Source of the DNA: Burkholderiales bacterium
GTDB lineage: Bacteria; Pseudomonadota; Gammaproteobacteria; Burkholderiales; Casimicrobiaceae
Direction of reading: 5' to 3'
DNA: 56,637 bases
Assembly: GCA_031270015.1 (NCBI GenBank)
Contig: JAISYH010000030.1
Location: 1 to 56,637 of the forward strand
The notes under the pieces were generated by a model. That model saw only the letters and a list, made by a program, of their open reading frames with translations. It was not told the DNA's origin and did not search any database. The position numbers and the translations under genes were made by a program. Each line of letters starts with the position of its first letter. Position 1 is the first letter of the stretch. Below are positions 18,671-27,702 of this stretch, one piece after another.

Positions 18671-19993
18671 ATGAAGCCGCTGAACGTAGGGCTTTTGGGA
18701 TTCGGTACGGTCGGCAGCGGCGTGTGGAAAGTATTGAATCGCAATCAGAACGAAATCAGCCGCCGCGCCGGACGCGAAATCAAAATTACGCAGGTCGCGG
18801 CGCGGGTGGAAGACGGTTCGTTCGCGCGCGCGCAAGAGCAATGCAAGGGCGCGACGATTGTTGATGACGCGATGAAAATCGTGCGCGATTCGCAAGTTCA
18901 GATCGTTTGTGAATTGATCGGCGGCACGACGATTGCGCGTACCTTGGTATTGGAAGCCATCGCGCAGGGAAAACATGTGGTCACCGCGAATAAAGCGCTT
19001 CTGGCGACACATGGCACGGAAATTTTCGCTGCTGCGCATGAAAAGGGCGTCATGGTGGCGTTTGAAGCGGCGGTTGCCGGAGGTATTCCCATCATCAAAG
19101 CATTACGTGAAGGATTGACCGCCAACCGTATCGAATGGATCGCGGGTATCATTAACGGTACATCGAATTTCATCTTATCGACGATGCGCGATACTGGCGC
19201 TTCGTTTGCCGACGTATTACGCGAGGCGCAACGATTGGGTTATGCCGAAGCCGATCCGACCTTCGACATCGAAGGTATCGACGCGGCGCATAAATTGACG
19301 ATCATGGCTTCGATCGCGTTCGGTATTCCGATGCAGTTTGAAAAAGCATTCTCGGAAGGAATCTCGCGGTTGACTCGTGAGGATATCCGCCATGCGGAAG
19401 AATTGGGTTATCGTATCAAATTGCTCGGTATAACGAAAAACGTCGAAGGTAAAGGTATCGAATTGCGGGTACACCCAACATTGATTCCGGAAAAATCATT
19501 GATGGCGAATGTCGAAGGCGCGATGAACGCAATATTGGTCAAAGGCGACGCGGTTGGCGCGACATTGTATTATGGCGCGGGCGCCGGTTCCGAGCCGACG
19601 GCAAGCGCGGTCATCGCCGACCTTGTGGATGTGACGAGAATGCACACCTCCGATCCTGAAAACCGCGTGCCGCATTTGGCGTTTCAACCGGATCAATTGA
19701 GCGATACGCCGATCGTGGCGATGACGTTCGTTCGTTCAGGCTATTATTTGCGTTTCCGCGTGTTGGATCGTCCTGGCGTTTTAGCGGATATTACACGTAT
19801 TCTCGCCGATCTCAATATTTCGATCGAAGCGTTCCTACAAAAAGAAGCGCTCGCTGGCGAAACGGAAGTCGATATCATTATTCTGACACATTGCGCGGTT
19901 GAAAAGAATGTGCATCAGGGACTTGCAAAGATCGAGGCTTTGGATACTGTCAAAGGCAAAGCTACCTTATTGCGGATAGAGGGGTTAGCCTGA
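18671..19993 (+). CDS. hom: Homoserine dehydrogenase
   Basis: 440 residues from the ATG at 18671, preceded by AAAGGAGG at 18657-18664. It reduces aspartate semialdehyde to homoserine, the branch point to threonine and methionine. The NAD(P)-binding GLLGFGTVGSGV opens the protein. The catalytic region includes VTANKALLATHG, EAAVAGGIPII, GIINGTSNFIL and the YAEADPTFDIEGIDAAHKL lysine. A C-terminal ACT domain (about residues 355-430, RFRVLDRPGVLADITRIL) suggests allosteric feedback control. The stop overlaps thrC by one base (TGATG). Confidence 0.96.
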   Translation: MKPLNVGLLGFGTVGSGVWKVLNRNQNEISRRAGREIKITQVAARVEDGSFARAQEQCKGATIVDDAMKIVRDSQVQIVCELIGGTTIARTLVLEAIAQGKHVVTANKALLATHGTEIFAAAHEKGVMVAFEAAVAGGIPIIKALREGLTANRIEWIAGIINGTSNFILSTMRDTGASFADVLREAQRLGYAEADPTFDIEGIDAAHKLTIMASIAFGIPMQFEKAFSEGISRLTREDIRHAEELGYRIKLLGITKNVEGKGIELRVHPTLIPEKSLMANVEGAMNAILVKGDAVGATLYYGAGAGSEPTASAVIADLVDVTRMHTSDPENRVPHLAFQPDQLSDTPIVAMTFVRSGYYLRFRVLDRPGVLADITRILADLNISIEAFLQKEALAGETEVDIIILTHCAVEKNVHQGLAKIEALDTVKGKATLLRIEGLA

Positions 19994-21414
19994 TGCGTTA
20001 TATCTCAACGCGCGGCGGTGACGCCGGAGAAGTGAAAACTTTTTGTTCGGCGCTACTGGAGGGGCTGGCGCGTGACGGCGGATTATTTGTTCCCGATCAT
20101 TATCCGATCATCGGCGAAAAAGAATTGGCGGAATGGCGTTTTCTCGATTATCCGGATTTATGTCTGGAAATCGTAGCGCGTTACGCGAACGATATCGAAC
20201 ACAACGAACTTAAAACCCTGATCGACCGCACTTATACCACGCAAGCCTTCGGCAGCAGCGAGATTACCTCGACACGCTCATTAGGAGCGGAATTATTTTT
20301 ATTGCGCGTCGCCAACGGACCGACGTTGGCGTTCAAAGATATTGCGATGCAATTGCTCGGTAATTTGTTTGAGTTCGTGCTGGTGCGTGAAGACCGCGTA
20401 TTGAATATACTCGGCGCAACTTCGGGAGACACTGGCTCGTCCGCCGAATATGCGATGCGTGGCAAGCATCGAGTCAAAGTGTTCATGTTATCGCCGTATC
20501 GGCGGATGAGTCCATTTCAACAAGCGCAAATGTATTCGTTGGCAGAAGCTAATATTTTCAATTTGGCAATCGAAGGTACTTTTGACAGTTGTCAGGATAT
20601 CGTCAAAACAATCGGCAACGACCATCTGTTCAAAACGCAATATCATCTGGGCGCGGTAAATTCGATTAATTGGGCGCGGGTACTGGCGCAAGCCGTGTAT
20701 TATTTCAAAGGATATTTCGCGGCGACGGCTGGCAACGGTGATGAAATCGACGTGGCGGTGCCAACCGGAAATTTCGGTAATATCCTTGCCGCTTATATCG
20801 CTAAGCGGATGGGCTTACCGTTGCGCCGTTTGATTTTGGCGACCAATGAAAACGATGTGCTTGACGAGTTTTTCCGCACGGGGCGTTATCGTCCGCGCTC
20901 GGTGCAAGAGACGCGCGCGACGTCTAGTCCGTCGATGGATATTTCCAAGGCGTCCAATTTCGAGCGTTTCATTTTCGATTGCGCCGACCGCGATCATAAT
21001 AAAGTACGCCAACTGTGGCAGACGTTGGCGCAATACGGTGGCTTTGATCTAACCGAACCAGAATATCAAGAGGTTTGGAATCGCGTCGCCCAATCGGGGT
21101 TTGTCTCTGGTAGCAGTACCCACGCCGATCGGCTGGCGACGATCCGTAAGGTTTACGCGCAGTACGGCGAGATCGTCGATCCACATACCGCCGACGGCAT
21201 CAAAGTTGGCTTAGAATATAAAGAAGAAGGCGTGCCTCTGATTTGTGTGGAGACGGCGTTGCCCGCCAAATTCGCGCAGACGATCAAAGAGGCGTTGGAC
21301 ATCATGCCGCCGCGCCCGTCGGCATACGAACATCTGGAATCGCTGCCGCAGCATTTCGACGTGTTGCCCGCTGATGCCGAGGAGGTCAAACTGTTCATGA
21401 AGCGTCATCTCTAA
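19993..21414 (+). CDS. thrC: Threonine synthase
   Basis: 473 residues. This PLP enzyme converts phosphohomoserine to threonine. The N-terminus MRYISTRGG is typical of the family. The PLP lysine lies in LAFKDIAMQLLG and the phosphate loop in GATSGDTGSSAEYA. VPTGNFGNILAAYIAKRMG is the glycine-rich cofactor-binding stretch. It overlaps hom by one base, so the two are translationally coupled. No thrB is next to it. Confidence 0.96.
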   Translation: MRYISTRGGDAGEVKTFCSALLEGLARDGGLFVPDHYPIIGEKELAEWRFLDYPDLCLEIVARYANDIEHNELKTLIDRTYTTQAFGSSEITSTRSLGAELFLLRVANGPTLAFKDIAMQLLGNLFEFVLVREDRVLNILGATSGDTGSSAEYAMRGKHRVKVFMLSPYRRMSPFQQAQMYSLAEANIFNLAIEGTFDSCQDIVKTIGNDHLFKTQYHLGAVNSINWARVLAQAVYYFKGYFAATAGNGDEIDVAVPTGNFGNILAAYIAKRMGLPLRRLILATNENDVLDEFFRTGRYRPRSVQETRATSSPSMDISKASNFERFIFDCADRDHNKVRQLWQTLAQYGGFDLTEPEYQEVWNRVAQSGFVSGSSTHADRLATIRKVYAQYGEIVDPHTADGIKVGLEYKEEGVPLICVETALPAKFAQTIKEALDIMPPRPSAYEHLESLPQHFDVLPADAEEVKLFMKRHL

Positions 21415-21420
21415 ACGCAT

Positions 21421-21449
21421 TTGACTGATATGGCAGATTGCATTATAAT
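21421..21449 (+). promoter_or_regulatory. Near-consensus sigma-70 promoter of tRNA-fMet
   Basis: TTGACT (21421-21426) and TATAAT (21444-21449) are separated by exactly 17 bp, placing transcription start about 6 bp before the tRNA. It is the strongest promoter match in the window, begins 7 bp after the thrC stop, and fits a highly expressed stable RNA. Confidence 0.85.
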
Positions 21450-21461
21450 TTAAAATTCAGA

Positions 21462-21538
21462 CGCGGAGTGGAGCAGTCTGGCAGCTCGTCGGGCTCATAA
21501 CCCGAAGGTCCCAGGTTCAAATCCTGGCTCCGCAACCA
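21462..21538 (+). tRNA. Initiator tRNA-fMet (CAT)
   Basis: 77 nt ending in an encoded CCA. The anticodon loop CTCATAA carries CAT. Initiator hallmarks are present: the unpaired C1-A72 at the acceptor end (CGCGGAG/CTCCGCA) and three consecutive G:C pairs (GGG/CCC) next to the anticodon loop. The T arm reads GGTTCAAATCC. It has its own promoter and terminator. Confidence 0.97.
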
Positions 21539-21544
21539 ATTCAT

Positions 21545-21582
21545 GCCCTTGTGGAATTTTTCCGCAAGGGCTTTTGTTTTTT
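21545..21582 (+). terminator. Terminator of tRNA-fMet
   Basis: GCCCTTG (21545-21551) pairs with CAAGGGC (21565-21571), with further GGAA/TTCC pairing inside, followed by TTTTGTTTTTT. A clear Rho-independent terminator. Confidence 0.88.
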
Positions 21583-21676
21583 GGCGGCTGGCGCGGAAAA
21601 TCATAGACGAATCAAAAGTTATTTTTCGTTCCCGTGTAGCGAAAATCATGCCATCAGTAGAGTTATACTTGCGCCT

Positions 21677-22687
21677 ATGGACAATTCCAAAATACAGCAA
21701 CGAAAACCTGCCATCGATAAAGCGCACGCGCTGTCATTGGCGAAGCAAGTTTTGATGACAGAGTCCGGCGCGATTACAGAACTCGCGGCTCGGCTCGACC
21801 GCTCTTCTTTTGCAGAAGTCGTGTCTTGTGTGCTGGCGTGTCGCGGGCGAGTGGTGGTCACCGGTATCGGTAAGTCGGGGCATGTTGCGCGCAAAATAGC
21901 GGCGACGCTGGCTTCTACCGGAACGCCGGCGTTTTTCGTACACCCGTCGGAAGCCAGTCATGGTGATTTGGGGATGATTCAGGCGCATGATGTTGTAATT
22001 GCGCTTTCTTATTCCGGCGAAACCGACGAACTTATCGCTTTGGTGCCGCATTTGAAGCGTGAGGGCGTGCCGTTGATCGTAATCACTGGAAATCTCTATT
22101 CCACGTTGGCAGAAGCGGCGGATATCGCGCTCGATGCGGCGGTGGCATCAGAGGCTTGTCCACTTGGACTTGCGCCGACGACCAGCACGACGGCGGCGCT
22201 GGCATTGGGCGATGCATTGGCGGTGGTGTTGCTCGACGCGCGCGGTTTTTCAGCGGAAGATTTCGCGCGCTCACATCCGGGCGGCTCGTTGGGGCGGCGT
22301 TTATTGACGCGGGTGTCGGACATCATGCGTACCGGTGACGCATTGCCGACTATCGATCAAGAAGCGACCTTGCAACAAGCGCTGGTTGAGATCAGCGGCA
22401 AGGGTATGGGAATGACGGCGATTCTCGACGAGCGGCGTAAAGTGATCGGTATTTTCACCGATGGCGATCTGCGCCGTTGTTTGGAGAAAGGCGCGGCGCT
22501 CGGTACGCCGGTTCGCGCGCTGATGAAACCATCACCGCGCACGATAGGCGGCGAGCAATTGGCGGTCGACGCAGTGGCGTTGATGGAAGCCGCGCCGAAA
22601 ATTTCGCAATTATTGGTGGTGGATGATGAGCAACATTTGATCGGCGCATTGCACATCCATGATTTATTCCGCGCCAGGGTCTTGTGA
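21677..22687 (+). CDS. kdsD: Arabinose-5-phosphate isomerase
   Basis: 336 residues from the ATG at 21677; the frame is open back to 21551 but that part covers the tRNA terminator. It converts ribulose 5-phosphate to arabinose 5-phosphate for Kdo and LPS synthesis. An N-terminal SIS sugar-isomerase domain (VVVTGIGKSGHVARKIAATL, LSYSGETDEL, TSTTAALALGDALAVVL) is followed by two CBS domains (about 210-330) that may sense a ligand. The last codons overlap kdsC (TGATG). It heads the LPS-transport cluster. Confidence 0.95.
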   Translation: MDNSKIQQRKPAIDKAHALSLAKQVLMTESGAITELAARLDRSSFAEVVSCVLACRGRVVVTGIGKSGHVARKIAATLASTGTPAFFVHPSEASHGDLGMIQAHDVVIALSYSGETDELIALVPHLKREGVPLIVITGNLYSTLAEAADIALDAAVASEACPLGLAPTTSTTAALALGDALAVVLLDARGFSAEDFARSHPGGSLGRRLLTRVSDIMRTGDALPTIDQEATLQQALVEISGKGMGMTAILDERRKVIGIFTDGDLRRCLEKGAALGTPVRALMKPSPRTIGGEQLAVDAVALMEAAPKISQLLVVDDEQHLIGALHIHDLFRARVL

Positions 22688-23244
22688 TGGATATTGGTAG
22701 CCGTTTTGACGCACCGGAATTCGCGGCATTGCGCGAGCGGGCAGCCCGCGTGCGTTTGCTAACTTGTGATGTAGATGGTGTATTGACAGACGGACGTATT
22801 TATTTCAATGACGAAGGTATCGAAAGCAGGGCTTTTCATGCCAGCGACGGTTTGGGCATCAAGCTATTGCTGCGCGCCGGAATCGAAGTCGCGTGGATTA
22901 CCGGAAGCCACGCGGCAGCAATCGAGCATCGGGCGAAGATGTTGGGTGTGAAACATATTATTCGCGACGCGCTTGATAAAATCACGCCTTGGCGGATGTT
23001 ACGGCAGGAACTGGGATTCGACGCGCAATCATGCGCGCATATCGGCGACGACTTACCGGATTTGCCTCTGCTTGCCGCAAGCGGATTGGCGGTGACTGTG
23101 CCGAACGCGCCATCGACCTTGCGAGCCGCCGCGCATTATGTGACAGAAACGGCGGGCGGTTTAGGCGCCGTTCGGGAATTGTGCGACTTGATATTTGTTG
23201 CGCAAAATATTGACTTTGACGCTACAATGGAAAAATCGGCTTAA
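22687..23244 (+). CDS. kdsC: 3-deoxy-D-manno-octulosonate 8-phosphate phosphatase
   Basis: 185 residues from the ATG at 22687, which overlaps the kdsD stop; a GTG one codon earlier is possible. This HAD-superfamily phosphatase releases Kdo from Kdo-8-phosphate. The nucleophile motif CDVDGVLTDG (27-36) with D28 and D30 is present. GLGIKLLLRAGIEVAWITG is motif II, and AHIGDDLPDLPLL carries the metal-binding aspartates of motif IV. No cap domain, as expected for the tetrameric KdsC type. Confidence 0.95.
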   Translation: MDIGSRFDAPEFAALRERAARVRLLTCDVDGVLTDGRIYFNDEGIESRAFHASDGLGIKLLLRAGIEVAWITGSHAAAIEHRAKMLGVKHIIRDALDKITPWRMLRQELGFDAQSCAHIGDDLPDLPLLAASGLAVTVPNAPSTLRAAAHYVTETAGGLGAVRELCDLIFVAQNIDFDATMEKSA

Positions 23245-23249
23245 ATATT

Positions 23250-23864
23250 ATGATTTCGGTCCGCGAGCGTATTTACCGTCTGATTTCATGGTCGCCGCTT
23301 TTGTTTCTCGGCGGGCTAGCGGTATTGACGTATTGGCTGAATACGCAGATTCAATCTCCCGACACCTTTGGCGACAAAGAAAAAGCGCACACGCAGGATC
23401 TGTTCATCAAGAATTTCCGCGCGGTCATTTTTGACGAAAACGGCTTTCCCAAACAGCAGTTGGCAGCGGATTATGCCGAACACTTCGTTGACGATGAATC
23501 TATTATTCTCGCGCGACCACAACTGATGATAACCCATCCTGAACGTCCACGTTTGACGATGCGCGCCGAACAGGGCAAAGTCAGCGGCGATCATAAAAAC
23601 GTTTATCTGGAGCGTGACGTCGTGGTCATGCGCGCCGCCGATAAAAGCGGCGGCGGAGGCGGTTTTTTTTCCAATGAGCCGCTGACGATGCGTACCGAAT
23701 CTTTACATTTGCTGCCGGAAGATGAAAAAATGCAAACGAATCAACAGGTGGAAATTTCGTCGCCGAGCGGAAAGATAGAGTCGACGGGGATGGATTTGAA
23801 CGATAAAACAAAGACGATCAAATTACATACCAATGTTAAGGGTTATTTCGAACCGAGAAAATAA
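23250..23864 (+). CDS. lptC: LPS export system protein LptC
   Basis: 204 residues. It is a bitopic inner-membrane protein that passes LPS from LptBFG to LptA. One N-terminal anchor (about 13-30) is followed by a periplasmic beta-jellyroll domain with FIKNFRAVIFDENGFPKQQL and conserved glycine turns. A glycine-rich insert (SGGGGGFF) near residue 132 is unusual. It lies 5 bp after kdsC and 12 bp before lptA. Confidence 0.9.
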   Translation: MISVRERIYRLISWSPLLFLGGLAVLTYWLNTQIQSPDTFGDKEKAHTQDLFIKNFRAVIFDENGFPKQQLAADYAEHFVDDESIILARPQLMITHPERPRLTMRAEQGKVSGDHKNVYLERDVVVMRAADKSGGGGGFFSNEPLTMRTESLHLLPEDEKMQTNQQVEISSPSGKIESTGMDLNDKTKTIKLHTNVKGYFEPRK

Positions 23865-23876
23865 TAGCATTTTAAT

Positions 23877-24482
23877 ATGATGATCTGTAAAACTTTCTTA
23901 TTCTTTTCGTTATCGTTGGGGATGTTTTGGATGTGTGCCGCGGCGCACGCCGAACGCATTGACCGTGAAAAACCGATTAGTTTTTCGGCGGACACCAGCG
24001 AAGCGATCAATTACGATACCAAAGAAGCGACGTTGTCGGGAAACGTCATCATCACGCAAGGAACGATGGTGATTCACGCAAATCGAGTGAAGTTTCGTCA
24101 GAATCCCGATAATTCACTTTCGGCGGAAGCATACGGCAAACCGGTTTCGTTCCGCCAAAAGCGAGATGGCGTGGATGAGTTTGTTGAAGGTTATGCGTTA
24201 CGTGTCGCATATGATGGGCAAAAAGAATTATTGGAATTGTTCGATCAGGCATTATTGAAGCGCGATAGCGACGAAATTCGCAGCAATTATATTTCGTATC
24301 ATACAGGTACGGAAGTTTTCCGCGCTGAAGGACGCCCCGATTCTACGCGATCTGAGGACGAACAATCGGCGCTCGATACGCGAGTGACCGGGCAATTCAG
24401 GGTGCAGGAAAAAGATCGCGACAAACTTGCGCCGAATGCGTCAACGACGTTGCAGCCGGATACGGAGATCAAGGCGCGATGA
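23877..24482 (+). CDS. lptA: LPS transport periplasmic protein LptA
   Basis: 201 residues. A signal peptide (cleavage likely after AHA, residue 25) leads to an OstA-type beta-jellyroll (about 30-145: [30 protein letters not shown]). It forms the periplasmic bridge that carries LPS to the outer membrane. The C-terminus (about 150-201) is charged and probably disordered. Its stop overlaps the lptB start (ATGA), indicating coupled translation. Confidence 0.93.
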   Translation: MMICKTFLFFSLSLGMFWMCAAAHAERIDREKPISFSADTSEAINYDTKEATLSGNVIITQGTMVIHANRVKFRQNPDNSLSAEAYGKPVSFRQKRDGVDEFVEGYALRVAYDGQKELLELFDQALLKRDSDEIRSNYISYHTGTEVFRAEGRPDSTRSEDEQSALDTRVTGQFRVQEKDRDKLAPNASTTLQPDTEIKAR

Positions 24483-25201
24483 ATTCTCTCTCCACGCATC
24501 ATTTGCGTAAACGCTATAAAACGCGCACGGTTGTACATGATGTTTCGCTGACGGTCGCGCGTGGCGAAGTGATCGGTCTGCTTGGTCCGAATGGCGCGGG
24601 GAAAACAACGTGTTTTTATATGATCGTCGGACTGATCGGCGCGGACGGCGGGAGCATCGAATTGGACGGCGAAAATATTTCGCGGTTACCGATTCATCAA
24701 CGCGCGCGGCGCGGACTTTCTTATTTGCCGCAAGAAGCGTCGATTTTTCGCAAATTGACGGTCGCCGAAAATGTCCGCGCGATTCTGGAATTGCAGGATT
24801 TGGATGAAGACACGTTGGCGAACCGGCTTGACGCGCTGTTGGAAGATTTGTCGATCAGCCATCTTGCCGACGCGACGGCGATTTCATTGTCTGGCGGCGA
24901 ACGGCGGCGTTGCGAAATCGCGCGCGCGTTGGCGTCAAGACCGCATTTCATTTTATTGGACGAGCCGTTTGCCGGCGTCGATCCGATTGCGGTGCTCGAT
25001 TTGCAACGCATCATTCGTTTTTTGAAAGAGCGCGATATCGGTGTTTTGATTACCGATCACAATGTGCGCGAAACATTAGGTATTTGCGATCGCGCGTATA
25101 TTATCAACGAAGGCAGTGTATTGGCTGCTGGCGCGCCTGCGGAAATAGTACACGACGAAGCGGTGCGCAAAGTTTATTTAGGGGAACATTTCCGGCTTTA
25201 G
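24479..25201 (+). CDS. lptB: LPS export ABC transporter ATPase LptB
   Basis: 240 residues, the normal length. It is the cytoplasmic ATPase of the LptBFG exporter. Walker A is [16 protein letters not shown], the Q-loop region is [17 protein letters not shown], the signature is [15 protein letters not shown] and Walker B is [15 protein letters not shown]; the H-loop histidine is in ITDHNVRET. It overlaps lptA by four bases. lptF and lptG are not in the window. Confidence 0.97.
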   Translation: MNSLSTHHLRKRYKTRTVVHDVSLTVARGEVIGLLGPNGAGKTTCFYMIVGLIGADGGSIELDGENISRLPIHQRARRGLSYLPQEASIFRKLTVAENVRAILELQDLDEDTLANRLDALLEDLSISHLADATAISLSGGERRRCEIARALASRPHFILLDEPFAGVDPIAVLDLQRIIRFLKERDIGVLITDHNVRETLGICDRAYIINEGSVLAAGAPAEIVHDEAVRKVYLGEHFRL

Positions 25202-25209
25202 GTTTTTTG

Positions 25210-26682
25210 ATGAAGCAGACGCTCAATCTCAAGACGACGCAGCAGTTGACTTTGTCGCCTCAGTTGCAACAGGCGATCCGGTTATTGCAAATGTCCACAG
25301 CCGAACTCAATGAGGAGATTGAGCGCGCGCTGGAAGGAAATCCTTTACTGGAAAAGGGCGATGGCGATCATGAAGATGGCGCGGGTGACGGGGAAATAAT
25401 AGCTCCCGCCGATATTGCCGTCCCGACGGAATCGACGGTGGGCGAATCGGAGATCGCCGATGAAAACGATACTCAAGATGCCTTTGAAACGGCGCAGGCG
25501 TTCGAGAACGAAGATTTCATCGTATCGAGCGACGAAGGTGGGATGAGCGCTGCCGACGAAGACTATACGCCACAATACGCGTCGGGCGAATCATTGCGCG
25601 AACATTTGCTTGGGCAATTGGCGTTGACGCCGACCACGGATCAGGAAAAAGTAATGGTGCAGGCGTTGATCGACGAACTCGACGACGATGGTTATTTGAC
25701 CACGACCAAAGAGGCGTTTTGCGAGCAGTTCTACGATCCCGAGGATTCCGACGACGAGCTTTTTGATCGGGCGCTCAAAATATTGCAATCGTTCGAGCCC
25801 AGCGGCGTCGGCGCGCGCGATCTTTCGGAATGTTTGGTGTTGCAATTGGAAATGCTTCCCCGAAGCGATGTGGAAAACGAAGTCAAAAACGTGGCGTTGG
25901 CGATTGCGCGAGAGCATCTTCCTGATTTGGCGAAACAGGCGTTATCGGTGATCAGAAAAGCGCTCGGCGTTGATATCAGCGCCGTGCAGGCGGCTTGTCA
26001 GCTCATTCGCATGCTGAACCCCAAGCCGGGCAACGCGTTCATGACCGATCGCATCGACCATATCATTCCCGATGTCATTGTTTTTAAACGAAACGGGTCA
26101 TGGCGAGCGCGAATCAACGAAGCGGTAATCCCCAAAATCGGGATCAATTCTTTTTACGCGCGTCTGTTGTCGTCAAAAACGGGGAAAAGCGATGCCTCAC
26201 TGATGCCCGCGCAACTGCAGGAAGCGCGCTGGTTGATTCGCAACATCCGGCAACGTTTCGATACGATTTTGCGCGTATCGCAGGTCATCGTCGAACGGCA
26301 GCAGCGGTTTTTCGATCATGGTCCGATAGCGATGCAGCCGATGATTTTGAGAGATGTCGCCGGAAAATTGTCATTGCACGAATCGACGATATCGCGGGTA
26401 ACGACACAAAAATACATGTTGACGCCGCAGGGCGTTTTCGAATTGAAACATTTTTTCGGTAGCCACGTTGCGACATCATCGGGCGGGGCGGCTTCATCGA
26501 CGGCGATTCGCGCGTTAATCAAACAAATTGTGAATGAGGAATCACCGAAATCGCCATTTTCCGATCAACAAATTACCGAAATACTCGCTAAAGAAGGTAT
26601 CATGGTAGCGCGGCGCACCGTAGCGAAATATCGGGAAAGTTTATCCATTCTGCCGACGCACCAACGCAGAAACCGTTTTTAA
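25210..26682 (+). CDS. rpoN: RNA polymerase sigma-54 factor
   Basis: 490 residues from the ATG at 25210, 8 bp after lptB. It directs RNA polymerase to -24/-12 promoters activated by enhancer-binding ATPases. Region I (QTLNLKTTQQLTLSPQLQQA), the acidic region II (about 50-115), the core-binding domain and the DNA-binding domain are present. The RpoN box ARRTVAKYRE lies close to the C-terminus. The location between lptB and hpf/ptsN is the conserved proteobacterial arrangement. Confidence 0.97.
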   Translation: MKQTLNLKTTQQLTLSPQLQQAIRLLQMSTAELNEEIERALEGNPLLEKGDGDHEDGAGDGEIIAPADIAVPTESTVGESEIADENDTQDAFETAQAFENEDFIVSSDEGGMSAADEDYTPQYASGESLREHLLGQLALTPTTDQEKVMVQALIDELDDDGYLTTTKEAFCEQFYDPEDSDDELFDRALKILQSFEPSGVGARDLSECLVLQLEMLPRSDVENEVKNVALAIAREHLPDLAKQALSVIRKALGVDISAVQAACQLIRMLNPKPGNAFMTDRIDHIIPDVIVFKRNGSWRARINEAVIPKIGINSFYARLLSSKTGKSDASLMPAQLQEARWLIRNIRQRFDTILRVSQVIVERQQRFFDHGPIAMQPMILRDVAGKLSLHESTISRVTTQKYMLTPQGVFELKHFFGSHVATSSGGAASSTAIRALIKQIVNEESPKSPFSDQQITEILAKEGIMVARRTVAKYRESLSILPTHQRRNRF

Positions 26683-26744
26683 TACGGAAACGTTGCGCTG
26701 TAACGGATATTTCAGAGGCTAATTTTATTATAAGGAACGTTTTT

Positions 26745-27074
26745 ATGAATCTTCAATTGACCGGACATCATCTTGAAATCACGCCCCCGATCCGCGAATA
26801 CGTGACCTCCAAACTGGACAAAATCAATCGCCATTTTGAAGATGTAATTGACATCAATATCATTCTTTCGATGAACAAATTACAACATAAAGCCGAAGCG
26901 ACCTTGCGGCTACCGGGCAAAGACCTGCACGCCGAAAGTATCGAGAGCGACATGTACGCGGCTATCGACGTGATGATCGACAAGCTTGACCGGGCAGTTC
27001 TCAAGCAAAAAGAAAGGCGTGTCGCCAAGCGAACTCAAGGGGAATCGATCAGGAGAATGTCGGCGCCCAAATAA
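26745..27074 (+). CDS. hpf: Ribosome hibernation promoting factor, short form
   Basis: 109 residues of the HPF/YfiA family, short form without the dimerisation domain. It binds the 30S decoding region and promotes inactive 70S/100S ribosomes in starved cells. It begins MNLQLTGHHLEITPPIREYV with the typical beta-alpha-beta fold and a basic C-terminal patch (KQKERRVAKR). A strong hairpin terminator follows at 27115. Confidence 0.93.
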   Translation: MNLQLTGHHLEITPPIREYVTSKLDKINRHFEDVIDINIILSMNKLQHKAEATLRLPGKDLHAESIESDMYAAIDVMIDKLDRAVLKQKERRVAKRTQGESIRRMSAPK

Positions 27075-27114
27075 CGGCGTATAATACATGCAGCATATGC
27101 GCATAAGAAAGTAA

Positions 27115-27143
27115 AGCCGGCGGCATATTCCGCCGGTTTTGTT
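27115..27143 (+). terminator. Terminator after hpf
   Basis: CCGGCGG (27117-27123) pairs with CCGCCGG (27130-27136) around CATATT, followed by TTTTGTTT. It separates rpoN-hpf from ptsN, although readthrough is possible. Confidence 0.75.
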
Positions 27144-27158
27144 TAAAGTTGCAATCCG

Positions 27159-27641
27159 ATGATGATGAACGCCGCATCTTTTCCTTCTGTGATTACGTTG
27201 TTGACGCTTGACCGTATCAGGGTCGATGCCGCGGTCTCGTCGCGTGACGAGTTATTTCAGATGGTCGCGGCGTTATTTGCCAGCGAGGAATTGAGCGAAA
27301 AGGAAATTGCGCGCGCGCTGAAAGCGCGTGAAGCATTGGCGTCCACGGCGTTGGGGCATGGCGTGGCAATTCCGCATGGTCGTATCAAGGGATTACTTGA
27401 CGCGCGTACCGCGTTTTTCCGAACCGCGCAGCCAATTGCGTTCAATGCGCCTGACGGAAAAAAGGTTTCGTTGTTTTTCATATTATTGGTTCCAGAACAC
27501 GCAACCGAATACCATTTAAAACTATTAGCCGAACTGGCACAAATGACCAATGATCACCAGTTCCGCGAAGCGTTGCGGGACGCACCGAACGCTAACGTCG
27601 TATGCGATTTATTAAAACGGCAAGCGGTACTGGACGTGTAA
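27159..27641 (+). CDS. ptsN: Nitrogen-PTS EIIA component
   Basis: 160 residues. EIIA-Ntr is the terminal phosphoacceptor of the regulatory PTS-Ntr chain and affects potassium and nitrogen responses. The phosphorylated histidine is H73 in GHGVAIPHGR. The helix-rich start (LLTLDRIRVDAAVSSRDELF) and LFFILLVPEHATEYHL are typical. Three consecutive ATG codons can serve as start. The gene is followed by hprK, so a kinase-linked control circuit is likely. Confidence 0.95.
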   Translation: MMMNAASFPSVITLLTLDRIRVDAAVSSRDELFQMVAALFASEELSEKEIARALKAREALASTALGHGVAIPHGRIKGLLDARTAFFRTAQPIAFNAPDGKKVSLFFILLVPEHATEYHLKLLAELAQMTNDHQFREALRDAPNANVVCDLLKRQAVLDV

Positions 27642-27702
27642 CGTATTACGAGTCAAGACACGTTGACGCGATTTTTATGTTTTTATATCATACGGAAAAC
27701 CG

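Noticed and set aside
21551-21676. N-terminal extension of kdsD
   Set aside because: It would translate the tRNA-fMet terminator; the conserved protein begins at 21677.
24910-25209. N-terminal extension of rpoN
   Set aside because: Frame overlap with lptB; sigma-54 region I begins at 25210.
27080-27085. TATAAT as ptsN promoter
   Set aside because: A strong terminator at 27115-27143 lies between it and ptsN, and no -35 box is present.
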